Of a stretch of 11,331 nucleotides of DNA, positions 1 to 7,250 are shown in pieces. The stretch covers positions 1 through 11,331 of the forward strand of contig UQXT01000063.1 of assembly GCA_900545075.1 (NCBI GenBank), in the 5' to 3' direction. The notes beneath the pieces were generated by a model that was not told the origin of the DNA, did not search any database, and saw only the letters and a list, made by a program, of their open reading frames with translations. Each line of letters begins with the position of its first letter. Within the stretch, counting starts at the first letter, position 1. The stretch is from an uncultured Collinsella sp. (GTDB taxonomy: Bacteria; Actinomycetota; Coriobacteriia; Coriobacteriales; Coriobacteriaceae). A program made the position numbers and the translations under genes.

Positions 1-2251
1 CCTTGGCGGGCTCTGCCTTTGTCGTAGCCTTTGGAGCGGTCTTGACCTCGGCGGCCTTCGGCGCCGGCTTGGCCTTTACTGCGGGCTTGTCCTCGACCTT
101 AGACTCTGCCTTGGGAGCAGCAGTCTTGGTCGTGGCCTTTTTGGCCGTCGTCGAAGTGCGCTTGCGCGTGGTGGTCTTGGCGGCCGGCTTTGCCTCGACC
201 TTAGACTCGGAGCCCGCCTCCTCGACCTTGACAGCGGACTTTGCAGCGTCCTTCGGGGTCGCCTTCGCGGCGGCCTTTGTCGTGGCAGCCTTCGTGGTCG
301 TCGACTTCGTAGCCGTGGTCTTCTTGGCTGTCGTTGCCTTCTTGGTGGTCGCGGTCTTGGACACGGCCGTCTTCTTGGCAGCGGTCTTGGCCTGAGCCTT
401 TGCCGCAGGCTTAGCCTTGGCGGTGGCGGTCTCGGCCTTTACCTCGGGAGCGGCCTCGGCCTCGGCAGCTTTCTTGGTTGAGGCGGTCGTGCGCTTGCGC
501 GTGGTCGATGCCTTGGCAGTAGTTACCTTGGCAGCGGTGGTCTTGCTCGCAGCGGCCTTCGTGGCCGTAGCCTTCTTAGCCGTTGCCTTGCGGGCCGTCG
601 TCTTCTTGGCGGCAGGCTTCGCTGCGGGCTTAACCTCGGCATCGGCAGCCGGCTTCTCCTCGGCCTTGGGCTCCTCAGCGGCAGCGGGCTCCTTAACGGT
701 CGCCGCAGGCTCGGCCTCGGCAGTAACCGGCTTCTCCTCAGCCTTGGGCTCCTCGGCCGCAGCCTCCACAGCCGCCGGGCGCTCAATCTCCGGGTGCATA
801 AAGAAGTACAGGTCCAGATACTTGTCGGCCGAGCGCGTCCAGCTAAAGTCCTGGCTCATAGCCTGCGTGACCAGCTGGTTCCAGGCGTCGCGGTTATCCC
901 AGAACAGGCGTGCCGCGCGGAACACGGCGTCGCCCATCTCGTCGCCGTTAAAGTTGCTAAACGAAAAGCCCGTGCCCTCGCCGGTAAACTCGTTATACGG
1001 AATTACAGTGTCCTTCAGGCCGCCGGTCTCGCGAACAATCGGCAGGGTACCGTAGCGCATGGCGATGATCTGCGACAGGCCGCAGGGCTCAAACTTCGAA
1101 GGCATCAGGAACATGTCGGCGGCGGCGTACATACGCTGCGACAGCGCCGGATCGAACTCGATGCGCGCGGCCATGGTGCCAGGGTACTTGTCCTGGAAGT
1201 AGCGCAGGCCGTCCTCGTAGTCGCGGTCGCCGGTGCCCAGCACGGCCACCTGAACGCCGCCGGACAGGATGCGGTCGAGCGCGTACATGACCAGGTCCAT
1301 GCCCTTCTGGCGCGTCAGGCGCGTGACCATCACCATGAGCGGGCGGTCGTCGCGAACCTCGAGCCCCAGCTCTTCCTGCAGCTTGGCCTTGCACACGGCC
1401 TTGCCGGAACGGTCCTCCACGGTGTAGTTGGCGGCAATGCGCTTGTCGGTCGCCGGGTCAAAGCCCGCAACGTCAATGCCGTTGAGGATGCCCTGCAGCG
1501 CGTAGGAGCGTTCGCGCAGCACGCCGTCCAGGCCCTCGCCAAACTCGGGCGTCTGGATCTCGCCCGCATAGGTGGGGCTCACCGTGGTGATGGCATCGGC
1601 ATAGTGCAGCGCACCCAGCATGTAGTTGATGCTGCAGGCGTCGCAACGCAACTGCGTGGCGGCCGCGGGAATATGCGCCACACCCAGGATGTCCTCCAGC
1701 ACGGTGTCGCTAAACTGGCCCTGGAACGCCACATTGTGGATCGAGAACACGGTCTTGACGCGGTCGTACAGCGGCAGGCCCTGGTAGAACTCTCGCAAAA
1801 ACACGGGCGCCAGTGCCGTCTGCCAGTCGTTGCAGTGCAGGATGTCACACTCAAAGCCCTCGGGCAGATGCTGCAGGCTCTCGGTGATGGCCTTGGAGAA
1901 GAACGCAAAACGCTCGCCGTCGTCAAAGAAGCCGTACGGATAGTCGCGCGCAAAGTAGCGCTCGTTATCGATGAACATATAGGTGACGCCGTCGTGCTCG
2001 AGCTTCTCGAGTCCGCAGTACTCATTGCGCCAGCCCAGGCTCACGTAAAAGTCAGAGAAATGCTCCATCTGCGCCTTGTACTCGTCCTTGATGGTGGCGT
2101 ACTTGGGCACCATCACGATGACCTCGGCGCCGGCGCGCACAAGCGCCGCAGGCAGCGAGCCAGCCACGTCACCCAGGCCACCGGTCTTAACAAACGGTGC
2201 GCACTCGGCCGAGGCAAACACGATCTGCATCTTTTTGCTGGAATCAGCCAT
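1..2251 (-). CDS. glgA: Glycogen synthase with a long Lys/Ala-rich C-terminal tail (partial, 3' end outside window)
   Basis: This is ADP-glucose-dependent glycogen synthase (GT5 family), which transfers glucose from ADP-glucose to the non-reducing end of alpha-1,4-glucan in the cytoplasm. The N-terminus reads MADSSKKMQIVFASAECAPF, followed by the nucleotide-sugar loop K22-TGGLGDV. The C-terminal Rossmann half holds R311-LTRQK316-G and FE388PCGL, matching the catalytic Arg, Lys and Glu of E. coli GlgA. The usual enzyme of about 480 residues ends near M485. The frame then stays open through residue 750 at the window edge without a stop. Residues 491-750 contain 55 Lys, 6 Arg and 28 Asp/Glu; the first 60 are slightly acidic (two AEEPKAEEKP copies) and the remaining 200 strongly basic and rich in Ala, Thr and Pro. 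The start at 2251 is chosen for the GGGAG five bases upstream; an in-frame ATG at 2263 has no such site. It is the last visible gene of the glg cluster. The catalytic identity is secure; the role of the tail is unknown. Confidence 0.95.
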   Translation of the reverse strand, partial: MADSSKKMQIVFASAECAPFVKTGGLGDVAGSLPAALVRAGAEVIVMVPKYATIKDEYKAQMEHFSDFYVSLGWRNEYCGLEKLEHDGVTYMFIDNERYFARDYPYGFFDDGERFAFFSKAITESLQHLPEGFECDILHCNDWQTALAPVFLREFYQGLPLYDRVKTVFSIHNVAFQGQFSDTVLEDILGVAHIPAAATQLRCDACSINYMLGALHYADAITTVSPTYAGEIQTPEFGEGLDGVLRERSYALQGILNGIDVAGFDPATDKRIAANYTVEDRSGKAVCKAKLQEELGLEVRDDRPLMVMVTRLTRQKGMDLVMYALDRILSGGVQVAVLGTGDRDYEDGLRYFQDKYPGTMAARIEFDPALSQRMYAAADMFLMPSKFEPCGLSQIIAMRYGTLPIVRETGGLKDTVIPYNEFTGEGTGFSFSNFNGDEMGDAVFRAARLFWDNRDAWNQLVTQAMSQDFSWTRSADKYLDLYFFMHPEIERPAAVEAAAEEPKAEEKPVTAEAEPAATVKEPAAAEEPKAEEKPAADAEVKPAAKPAAKKTTARKATAKKATATKAAASKTTAAKVTTAKASTTRKRTTASTKKAAEAEAAPEVKAETATAKAKPAAKAQAKTAAKKTAVSKTATTKKATTAKKTTATKSTTTKAATTKAAAKATPKDAAKSAVKVEEAGSESKVEAKPAAKTTTRKRTSTTAKKATTKTAAPKAESKVEDKPAVKAKPAPKAAEVKTAPKATTKAEPAK
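649..754 (-). repeat. Direct repeat inside the glgA tail
   Basis: Bases 649-676 and 727-754 are 28-nt direct copies differing at one base, 78 bp apart. Both encode the acidic motif EEPKAEEKP of the GlgA tail. A second shared stretch, GTGCGCTTGCGCGTGGT, occurs at 156-172 and 489-505 (plus-strand reading) and encodes the TTRKRT motif. The tail therefore appears to have grown at least partly by internal duplication. Confidence 0.8.
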
Positions 2252-2274
2252 ATTGTCTCCCATGTTGCAATTCG

Positions 2275-2310
2275 AGAATAGCCGCCTGGCGCTAACCGGG
2301 CGGCTATTCT
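2275..2310 (-). other. Intergenic hairpin between glgD and glgA
   Basis: The arms AGAATAGCCGCC (2275-2286) and GGCGGCTATTCT (2299-2310) are perfectly complementary over 12 bp with a 12-nt loop. On the minus-strand transcript the stem lies between the glgD stop and the glgA ribosome binding site and is followed by CGAATTGC rather than a U run. It is therefore more likely an mRNA-stability, processing or partial-attenuation element than a classical intrinsic terminator. The structure is seen directly; its role is inferred. Confidence 0.75.
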
Positions 2311-2341
2311 ACATGTTACGAGCGATGTTGCGGTGCCAACG

Positions 2342-3469
2342 TTAACGTACGATGGTGGTGTCGGAAGTTAACGGAGCCTTGCCCAGCACCAGGATGTTCT
2401 CGGGCGTGCCGCGAAGCTCGGTGTTGGTGGGAACCACGTTGTTCTTGTCCAGAATGGCGTTCTCGACGCGTGCGCCACTCTTGATGATGCAGCTCTGATT
2501 GATGATCGAGTTGGTCACCGAGGCGCCTTCCTCGACCACAACGCCGCGCGACAGGATCGAGTTGCGCACGGTGCCCTTGATGATGCAGCCAGCCGAGATG
2601 ATCGAGTTGCACGCGTGGCTGCCGGTCGCATAGCGCGAAGGCGGCACGTCGTGAGCCTTGGTCAGGATCGGGCGCTCGGGATCGAAGAGCTGGTCGGCCA
2701 CGGTCTGGTCGAGCAGGTCCATGCTGCGGCGATACAGCGACTTCTCGCTAAACACGCCCACGACCTCGCCCTTGTACTCGTAGCTGCACACGTCGATGTT
2801 GCCAAAGTCGCCCTGGAGTGCCTCGAGCAGGTCCAGATAGTCGGCGGCCTGGTAGTGGTCGATGATCTCGAGCAGTGTCTCACGGTTGACGATGCAGCAG
2901 TCCATAGAGGCGTTGTCGCCGTACACGACGCCGGCGCTCACGCCCGTCAGGCGGCCGTTCTCGTTAATCTCGAGCTTGGTCTCGTCATCGACGTTGCGCG
3001 TGGCCTTGCAGTACACCACGGTCATCTGGGCACCGGAGTTCTCGTGCGCGTCGATGATGGTGTTGAGGTCCATATTAAAGATGATGTTGGTGCCCATCAT
3101 CACAACATAGGGCTTGTCCGAGCGCTGGAACAGTGTCTTGTTGGAGATGATATCGCGCAGCAAGAAGCGCATGCCGCCCTTGGTGGTGCCATACGCGTTG
3201 CCGGGCACCATGAACAGGCCGCCCTTCTTGCGGTCCAGGCCCCAGTCCTTACCCGAGCCCACGTGGTCGATCAGCGAGCGGTAGTTGCCCGGCATGACGA
3301 CGCCGACGGTCTTAATGCCGGCATTCATCATGTTGGACAGCGGGAAGTCGATCAGGCGGTAGCGGCCCAAAAACGGAACGGACGCGATAGGGCGGTCCTT
3401 GAGCAGCACGCTGCCGTAGGTCGAAGAGTAGTTAGCGGTGATATAACCGATGGCCTTGCGATTGATCAT
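2342..3469 (-). CDS. glgD: ADP-glucose pyrophosphorylase regulatory subunit GlgD
   Basis: This 375-residue protein is homologous to GlgC but lacks the nucleotide-binding signature. Where GlgC has LLAGGQGSRL, this protein has GYITANYSSTYGSVLLKDRP, then the shared VPFLGRYRLIDFPLSNMMNAGI block. Later blocks (GSGKDWGLDRKKGG, the MGTNIIFNMDL region and a C-terminal hexapeptide-like beta-helix with repeated S-I-I / S-I-L turns) follow the family plan. GlgD proteins of Gram-positive bacteria are regarded as catalytically weak or inactive partners that form a heterotetramer with GlgC and alter its activity. The start at 3469 (MINRKAIGYI) is preferred because GGGAAGGGGG lies just upstream, inside the last codons of glgC; a longer in-frame frame begins at 3508 but overlaps glgC. 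Only 4 nt separate the genes, which suggests translational coupling and matched amounts of the two subunits. Confidence 0.93.
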   Translation of the reverse strand: MINRKAIGYITANYSSTYGSVLLKDRPIASVPFLGRYRLIDFPLSNMMNAGIKTVGVVMPGNYRSLIDHVGSGKDWGLDRKKGGLFMVPGNAYGTTKGGMRFLLRDIISNKTLFQRSDKPYVVMMGTNIIFNMDLNTIIDAHENSGAQMTVVYCKATRNVDDETKLEINENGRLTGVSAGVVYGDNASMDCCIVNRETLLEIIDHYQAADYLDLLEALQGDFGNIDVCSYEYKGEVVGVFSEKSLYRRSMDLLDQTVADQLFDPERPILTKAHDVPPSRYATGSHACNSIISAGCIIKGTVRNSILSRGVVVEEGASVTNSIINQSCIIKSGARVENAILDKNNVVPTNTELRGTPENILVLGKAPLTSDTTIVR

Positions 3470-3473
3470 CGGA

Positions 3474-4622
3474 TCATTCCCCCTTCCCGATAACGACGTC
3501 ATTTCCAACGACGGCCGTATCCTTGGTGGTATCGACAGAGCCGAGCTTCACGCCCTCTTCGACCGTGGAGTTCTCGCCCAAAATAGCGCGGCAGATGTGC
3601 GCGCCGCTCTTAACGTGCGCACCCGGCAGCAGCACGGAGTCCTCGACCACGGCGCGCTCTTCGATGATGACATCGGTCGAAAGGATCGAGTGGCGAGCGG
3701 TGCCATAGATCTTGCAGCCGTTGGAGACCAGGCAGTCGTCCAGGCGGCCGTCCGGGCCAATGTAGTGCGGCGGACGCGTGGTGATGTTGGACATGATGGG
3801 GAAGTGCTTGTCGAACAGATCGAACTCGGGGTTGTTACCCAGCAGGTCCATCGAGGTCTCGTGGAAGCTGGCGATGGTGCCGACGTCCTTCCAAAAGCCG
3901 TGGAACTCGTAGCTGTACAGGCGCTTGCCCTCGCCGAGCAGCTTGGGGATGATGTCCTTGCCAAAGTCGTGGCTCGAGCGCTGGTCCAGAGCGTCCTCCT
4001 CGAGCGCCTCGATCAGCACGTCGGCCGAGAAGATGTAGATGCCCATGGACGCGAGGTTCGAATCGGGCTTATCGGGCTTCTCGGTGAACTTGGTGATACG
4101 GCCGTCCTCGGGGTCGGTGGTTAGGATGCCAAAGCGGCTGGCCTCCTCCCACGGCACGGGCATAACGCTCACCGTGAGGTCGGCGTTATTCTCAATGTGC
4201 GTCTTGAGCATCTTGCGGTAGTCCATGCGATACAGGTGATCGCCCGAAAGAATCAGGACGTAATTGGGGTCGTTGGCCTTGATGTAGTCGAGGTTCTGCG
4301 TAATGGCGTCGGCCGTGCCCGCATACCAGGCGCCACCGGTCTGCGTCTCGTACGGCGGCAGGATCGACACGCCGCCGTCGCGGCTGTCCAGGTCCCAAGC
4401 CTCGCCGGAGCCCACATAGGCATGCAGCAGGTAGGGGCGATACTGCGTCAGAACGCCCACCGTGTCGATGCCCGAGTTGGAGCAGTTGGACAGCGAAAAG
4501 TCGATAATGCGGAACTTGCCACCAAAGCTAACCGCCGGCTTAGCGATCTTTTGGGTGAGTGCCCCCAATCGGCTGCCCTGTCCTCCTGCGAGGAGCATCG
4601 CGATGCATTCTTTCTTACTCAT
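3474..4622 (-). CDS. glgC: Glucose-1-phosphate adenylyltransferase (ADP-glucose pyrophosphorylase catalytic subunit)
   Basis: This enzyme makes ADP-glucose and pyrophosphate from glucose-1-phosphate and ATP, the committed step of bacterial glycogen synthesis. The 382-residue protein has the nucleotidyltransferase signature LAGGQGSRLG at 11-20, KPAVSFGGKFRIIDFSLSN at 28-46, the metal and catalytic region SGDHLYRMDY with D128, the glucose-1-phosphate-site FTEKP with K182, and WKDVGTI near 244-250. The C-terminal third is a left-handed beta-helix type domain, with repeats such as CKIYGTARHSIL and AVVEDSVLL. The length is normal for Gram-positive GlgC. The start at 4622 has a strong AAGGAG seven bases upstream. 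It lies 107 nt downstream of glgP, with a hairpin in the gap, and runs almost directly into glgD. A GlgC/GlgD heterotetramer is expected. Confidence 0.96.
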   Translation of the reverse strand: MSKKECIAMLLAGGQGSRLGALTQKIAKPAVSFGGKFRIIDFSLSNCSNSGIDTVGVLTQYRPYLLHAYVGSGEAWDLDSRDGGVSILPPYETQTGGAWYAGTADAITQNLDYIKANDPNYVLILSGDHLYRMDYRKMLKTHIENNADLTVSVMPVPWEEASRFGILTTDPEDGRITKFTEKPDKPDSNLASMGIYIFSADVLIEALEEDALDQRSSHDFGKDIIPKLLGEGKRLYSYEFHGFWKDVGTIASFHETSMDLLGNNPEFDLFDKHFPIMSNITTRPPHYIGPDGRLDDCLVSNGCKIYGTARHSILSTDVIIEERAVVEDSVLLPGAHVKSGAHICRAILGENSTVEEGVKLGSVDTTKDTAVVGNDVVIGKGE

Positions 4623-4662
4623 CGATTTCTCCTTTTATCATCGATGTTCCTAAACCCATTAG

Positions 4663-4693
4663 CGACGGGCGCGGCGCAACGTCGCGCCCGTCG
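4663..4693 (-). other. Intergenic hairpin between glgP and glgC
   Basis: The arms CGACGGGCGCG (4663-4673) and CGCGCCCGTCG (4683-4693) form a perfect 11-bp GC-rich stem with a 9-nt loop. A smaller stem, ATGCC with GGCAT around a 5-nt loop (4698-4712), precedes it on the glg transcript. No U run follows on either strand (CTAATGGG on the minus strand, AGTAATG on the plus strand). It may protect or partially attenuate the glgB-glgP part of the message. Seen directly; function inferred. Confidence 0.75.
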
Positions 4694-4729
4694 AGTAATG
4701 CCGTGCTGGCATAGGGGAGCTCGCGGCCT

Positions 4730-7156
4730 TTACGCGTGCCAGATCTCGTCGCGGTACTCGCGAATGGTGCGGTCGCTCGAGAACCAGCCCGAGGAGGCGG
4801 TGTTGAGCAGCGCCTTGCGGTTCCAGGTCTCCTGGTCGCCGTAGCTGTTCGTGAGCTTCTCCCAGGCGTCGACGTAGCTGCGGAAATCGGCCATGACCAG
4901 GTCGGGGTCGTTGTTATTCATGAGCTCGTTGTAGATGCTCTCAAAGTTGCCCGAAAGACCCGCAAAGGTGTTGTCCTTGAGCTCGTCCATCACGCGGCCC
5001 AGACGCTCGCGGTCGCCGTTGAGGGTATCCCATGCAAAGTAGCTGTTGGATGCCCAGAGCTGCTCAACCTCGGGGGCGGTCAGGCCAAAGATGGCCTCGT
5101 TCTCGCGACCGGCCAGGTCGGCGATCTCGATGTTGGCGCCGTCGAGGGTGCCCAGCGTAATGGCGCCGTTCATCATGAGCTTCATGTTGGACGTGCCCGA
5201 AGCCTCCTTGCCGGCCGTGGAGATCTGCTCCGAGATCTCGGCGGCGGGGTAGATGAGCTGGGCGTTGCTCACGCGGAAGTTGGGGATAAAGCAGACCTTC
5301 ATGACCTCGTTGACGCGCGGGTCGTTGTTGATGACGTCGGCCACGGAGTTAATGAGGCGGATGGTCTCCTTGGCGAAGGTATAGCTCGAGGCAGCCTTGC
5401 CGCTAAAGATGAAGGTCGTCGGCGTCACGTGGAAGTTGGGATCCGCGATGCGACGGTTGTAGATGTCCATCACCTTCATGATGTTCATGAGCTGGCGCTT
5501 ATAGGCATGGAAGCGCTTTACCTGGACATCAAAGACGGTGTTGGGGTCAATGACCAGACCGGTCTCGGCCTTGACGTAGGCGGCCAGGCGCTCCTTGTTG
5601 GCGCGCTTGGAGGCACCCACGGCCTTAAGGAACTCGGTATCGTTCTGGAACTCCTTGAGCTTCTCCAGCTCAAAGGCGTCCTTCAGCCAGCCATCGCCAA
5701 TGGCCTCGGTCACGAGCTTGGCGTAGGTGGGGTTGGCCTCGGCAAAGAAGCGACGGTGCGAGATGCCGTTGGTCTTGTTGTTGAACTTCTCGGGCGTCAG
5801 GGCATAGAAGTCCTTGAGCACGATGTTCTTGATGATGTCGGAGTGAATCTTGGCCACGCCGTTGACACTGTGGCTGCAAATCACGGACAGGTTGGCCATG
5901 CGAATCTCGCCGTCCCACAGGATGGCGGTCTGGCGCAGACGCTCCTGCCAACCCTCCTGCGTGGTGTCGAACGACTCGTGCCAACGACGGCTGATCTCGT
6001 CGATGATCTGGTACACACGGGGGAGGAGCTTGGAGAACGTGCCGATGGGCCACTTCTCCAGAGCCTCGGGCAGGATGGTGTGGTTGGTATAGCTCACGAC
6101 CTGCGTCACGATGTTCCAGGCGTCATCCCACTCGAGCTTCTTCTCGTCGATGAGGATGCGCATGAGCTCAGGACCGCACATGGCGGGGTGCGTGTCGTTG
6201 GTGTGGATGGCCACAAACTGCGGCAGCAGCTCCCAGTTCTCGCCGTGCTCCTTCTCAAAGGTGTCGAGCAGGCTGTAGATGCCGGCCGATACAAACAGGT
6301 ACTCCTGCTTCAGGCGCAGCAGGCGACCGTGCTCGCCGGCGTCGTTGGGGTAGAGGATGGCGCTGATGGCCTCGGCCTCGGCGCGCTCGGCGTCGGCCAG
6401 GGCGTAGTCGCCACGGTTGAAGGCCTCGAGGTCAAAGTGCTCCTCGACCGGCTCGGCGGCCCAGACGCGCAGCTTGTTGACGGTCTCGCCGGCATAGCCC
6501 ACAACGGGGATGTCGTAGGGGACCGCCAGGATGTCCTGCGTGTCCACCGTGCGGTAGAACGTGCGGCCGTTCTCCTCAAAGCCCTCAACATGGCCACCAA
6601 ACTTAATGGTCACGGCCTTGTCTTGACGACGGACCTCCCAGGGATAGCCGTGAGTGAGCCACTCGTCGGTGGCCTCGACCTGGCTGCCGTTGACGATCTC
6701 CTGCTTAAACAGGCCGTAGCGGTAGCGCATGCCGTTGCCGTAGCCGGCGATGCCCTCGGCTGCCATGGAATCCAGGAAGCATGCGGCCAGACGACCCAGG
6801 CCACCGTTGCCCAGCGCCGGATCGGGCTCCTGGTTCTCGATGACGGACAGGTCAAAGCCCATGTCGTCGAGCGCCTCGGCGACCATGTCGCGCACGCCAA
6901 AGTTGAGCAGGTAGTTGTCGAGCAGGCGGCCGATCAAAAACTCGATCGAGAAGTAGTACACGCGCTTCTTGCCCTCGGCGGCAACACGGGCGTCGCTGGT
7001 GGTGGCAACGGTGCGTGCCTTCTCGGCCACGAGCTTTGCCAGGGCGTTGAAGCGGTCCAGGTCGCTGGCGGCCTCGACGCTCTTGCCGCTGATGCTCATG
7101 ACGGCTTCGCGATAGAGCTCGGTAAACTCCTGCTTGTTGTCGAAGATCTTATTCAT
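4730..7156 (-). CDS. glgP: Glycogen/starch/alpha-glucan phosphorylase
   Basis: This PLP-dependent phosphorylase (GT35) releases glucose-1-phosphate from the non-reducing ends of glycogen or maltodextrin. Its 808 residues are full length for the bacterial family. The N-terminal half contains YYFSIEFLIGRLLDNYLLN, NQEPDPALGNGGLGRLAACF and GYGNGMRYRYGLFKQ, all hallmark segments. The C-terminal half contains the PLP-lysine signature EASGTSNMKLMMNGAITLGT, with the Schiff-base lysine at about K659, followed by LDGANIEI. The start at 7156 has AAAGGA four bases upstream. It lies 94 nt after glgB and is the only degradative enzyme in the cluster, so synthesis and breakdown may be co-transcribed. Whether it prefers glycogen or maltodextrin cannot be decided from the sequence. 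Confidence 0.96.
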   Translation of the reverse strand: MNKIFDNKQEFTELYREAVMSISGKSVEAASDLDRFNALAKLVAEKARTVATTSDARVAAEGKKRVYYFSIEFLIGRLLDNYLLNFGVRDMVAEALDDMGFDLSVIENQEPDPALGNGGLGRLAACFLDSMAAEGIAGYGNGMRYRYGLFKQEIVNGSQVEATDEWLTHGYPWEVRRQDKAVTIKFGGHVEGFEENGRTFYRTVDTQDILAVPYDIPVVGYAGETVNKLRVWAAEPVEEHFDLEAFNRGDYALADAERAEAEAISAILYPNDAGEHGRLLRLKQEYLFVSAGIYSLLDTFEKEHGENWELLPQFVAIHTNDTHPAMCGPELMRILIDEKKLEWDDAWNIVTQVVSYTNHTILPEALEKWPIGTFSKLLPRVYQIIDEISRRWHESFDTTQEGWQERLRQTAILWDGEIRMANLSVICSHSVNGVAKIHSDIIKNIVLKDFYALTPEKFNNKTNGISHRRFFAEANPTYAKLVTEAIGDGWLKDAFELEKLKEFQNDTEFLKAVGASKRANKERLAAYVKAETGLVIDPNTVFDVQVKRFHAYKRQLMNIMKVMDIYNRRIADPNFHVTPTTFIFSGKAASSYTFAKETIRLINSVADVINNDPRVNEVMKVCFIPNFRVSNAQLIYPAAEISEQISTAGKEASGTSNMKLMMNGAITLGTLDGANIEIADLAGRENEAIFGLTAPEVEQLWASNSYFAWDTLNGDRERLGRVMDELKDNTFAGLSGNFESIYNELMNNNDPDLVMADFRSYVDAWEKLTNSYGDQETWNRKALLNTASSGWFSSDRTIREYRDEIWHA

Positions 7157-7210
7157 ACGTTCCTTTCCCCCGGGGATGTTTCTCCCGGAACGGTTATGAC
7201 TTGTATCCTA

Positions 7211-7225
7211 CGCCCCCACGGGGCG
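7211..7225 (-). other. Short GC hairpin between glgB and glgP
   Basis: CGCCCC (7211-7216) pairs with GGGGCG (7220-7225) across a 3-nt loop in the glgB-glgP gap. No U run follows, so it is not a convincing terminator. A perfect CCCCGGGG palindrome also sits close to the glgP ribosome binding site. This is the third of the three longer gaps in the cluster to contain a GC stem, but it is the weakest. Confidence 0.5.
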
Positions 7226-7250
7226 GGTAATTACAGTGGTAACGTCTTTG

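Noticed and set aside
1..796. A separate histone-like gene downstream of glgA
   Set aside because: The Lys-rich sequence is in one continuous frame with the GlgA catalytic domain, with no stop or new start with a ribosome binding site between them.
3..1055. Ala/Val/Phe-rich plus-strand frames that look like hydrophobic membrane proteins
   Set aside because: They are the reverse complement of AAG and GCC codons of the GlgA tail, which read as CTT and GGC. The apparent hydrophobic repeats are an artefact of that composition.
794..2281. 495-codon plus-strand frame opposite glgA
   Set aside because: Shadow of the glgA coding sequence; the translation is His/Val/Ala-rich without recognisable domains, while the minus-strand frame has complete GT5 motifs.
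2252..2341. Intrinsic terminator ending the operon before glgA
   Set aside because: The stem is strong but is followed by CGAATTGC rather than a U run, and glgA has its own ribosome binding site just downstream in the same direction.
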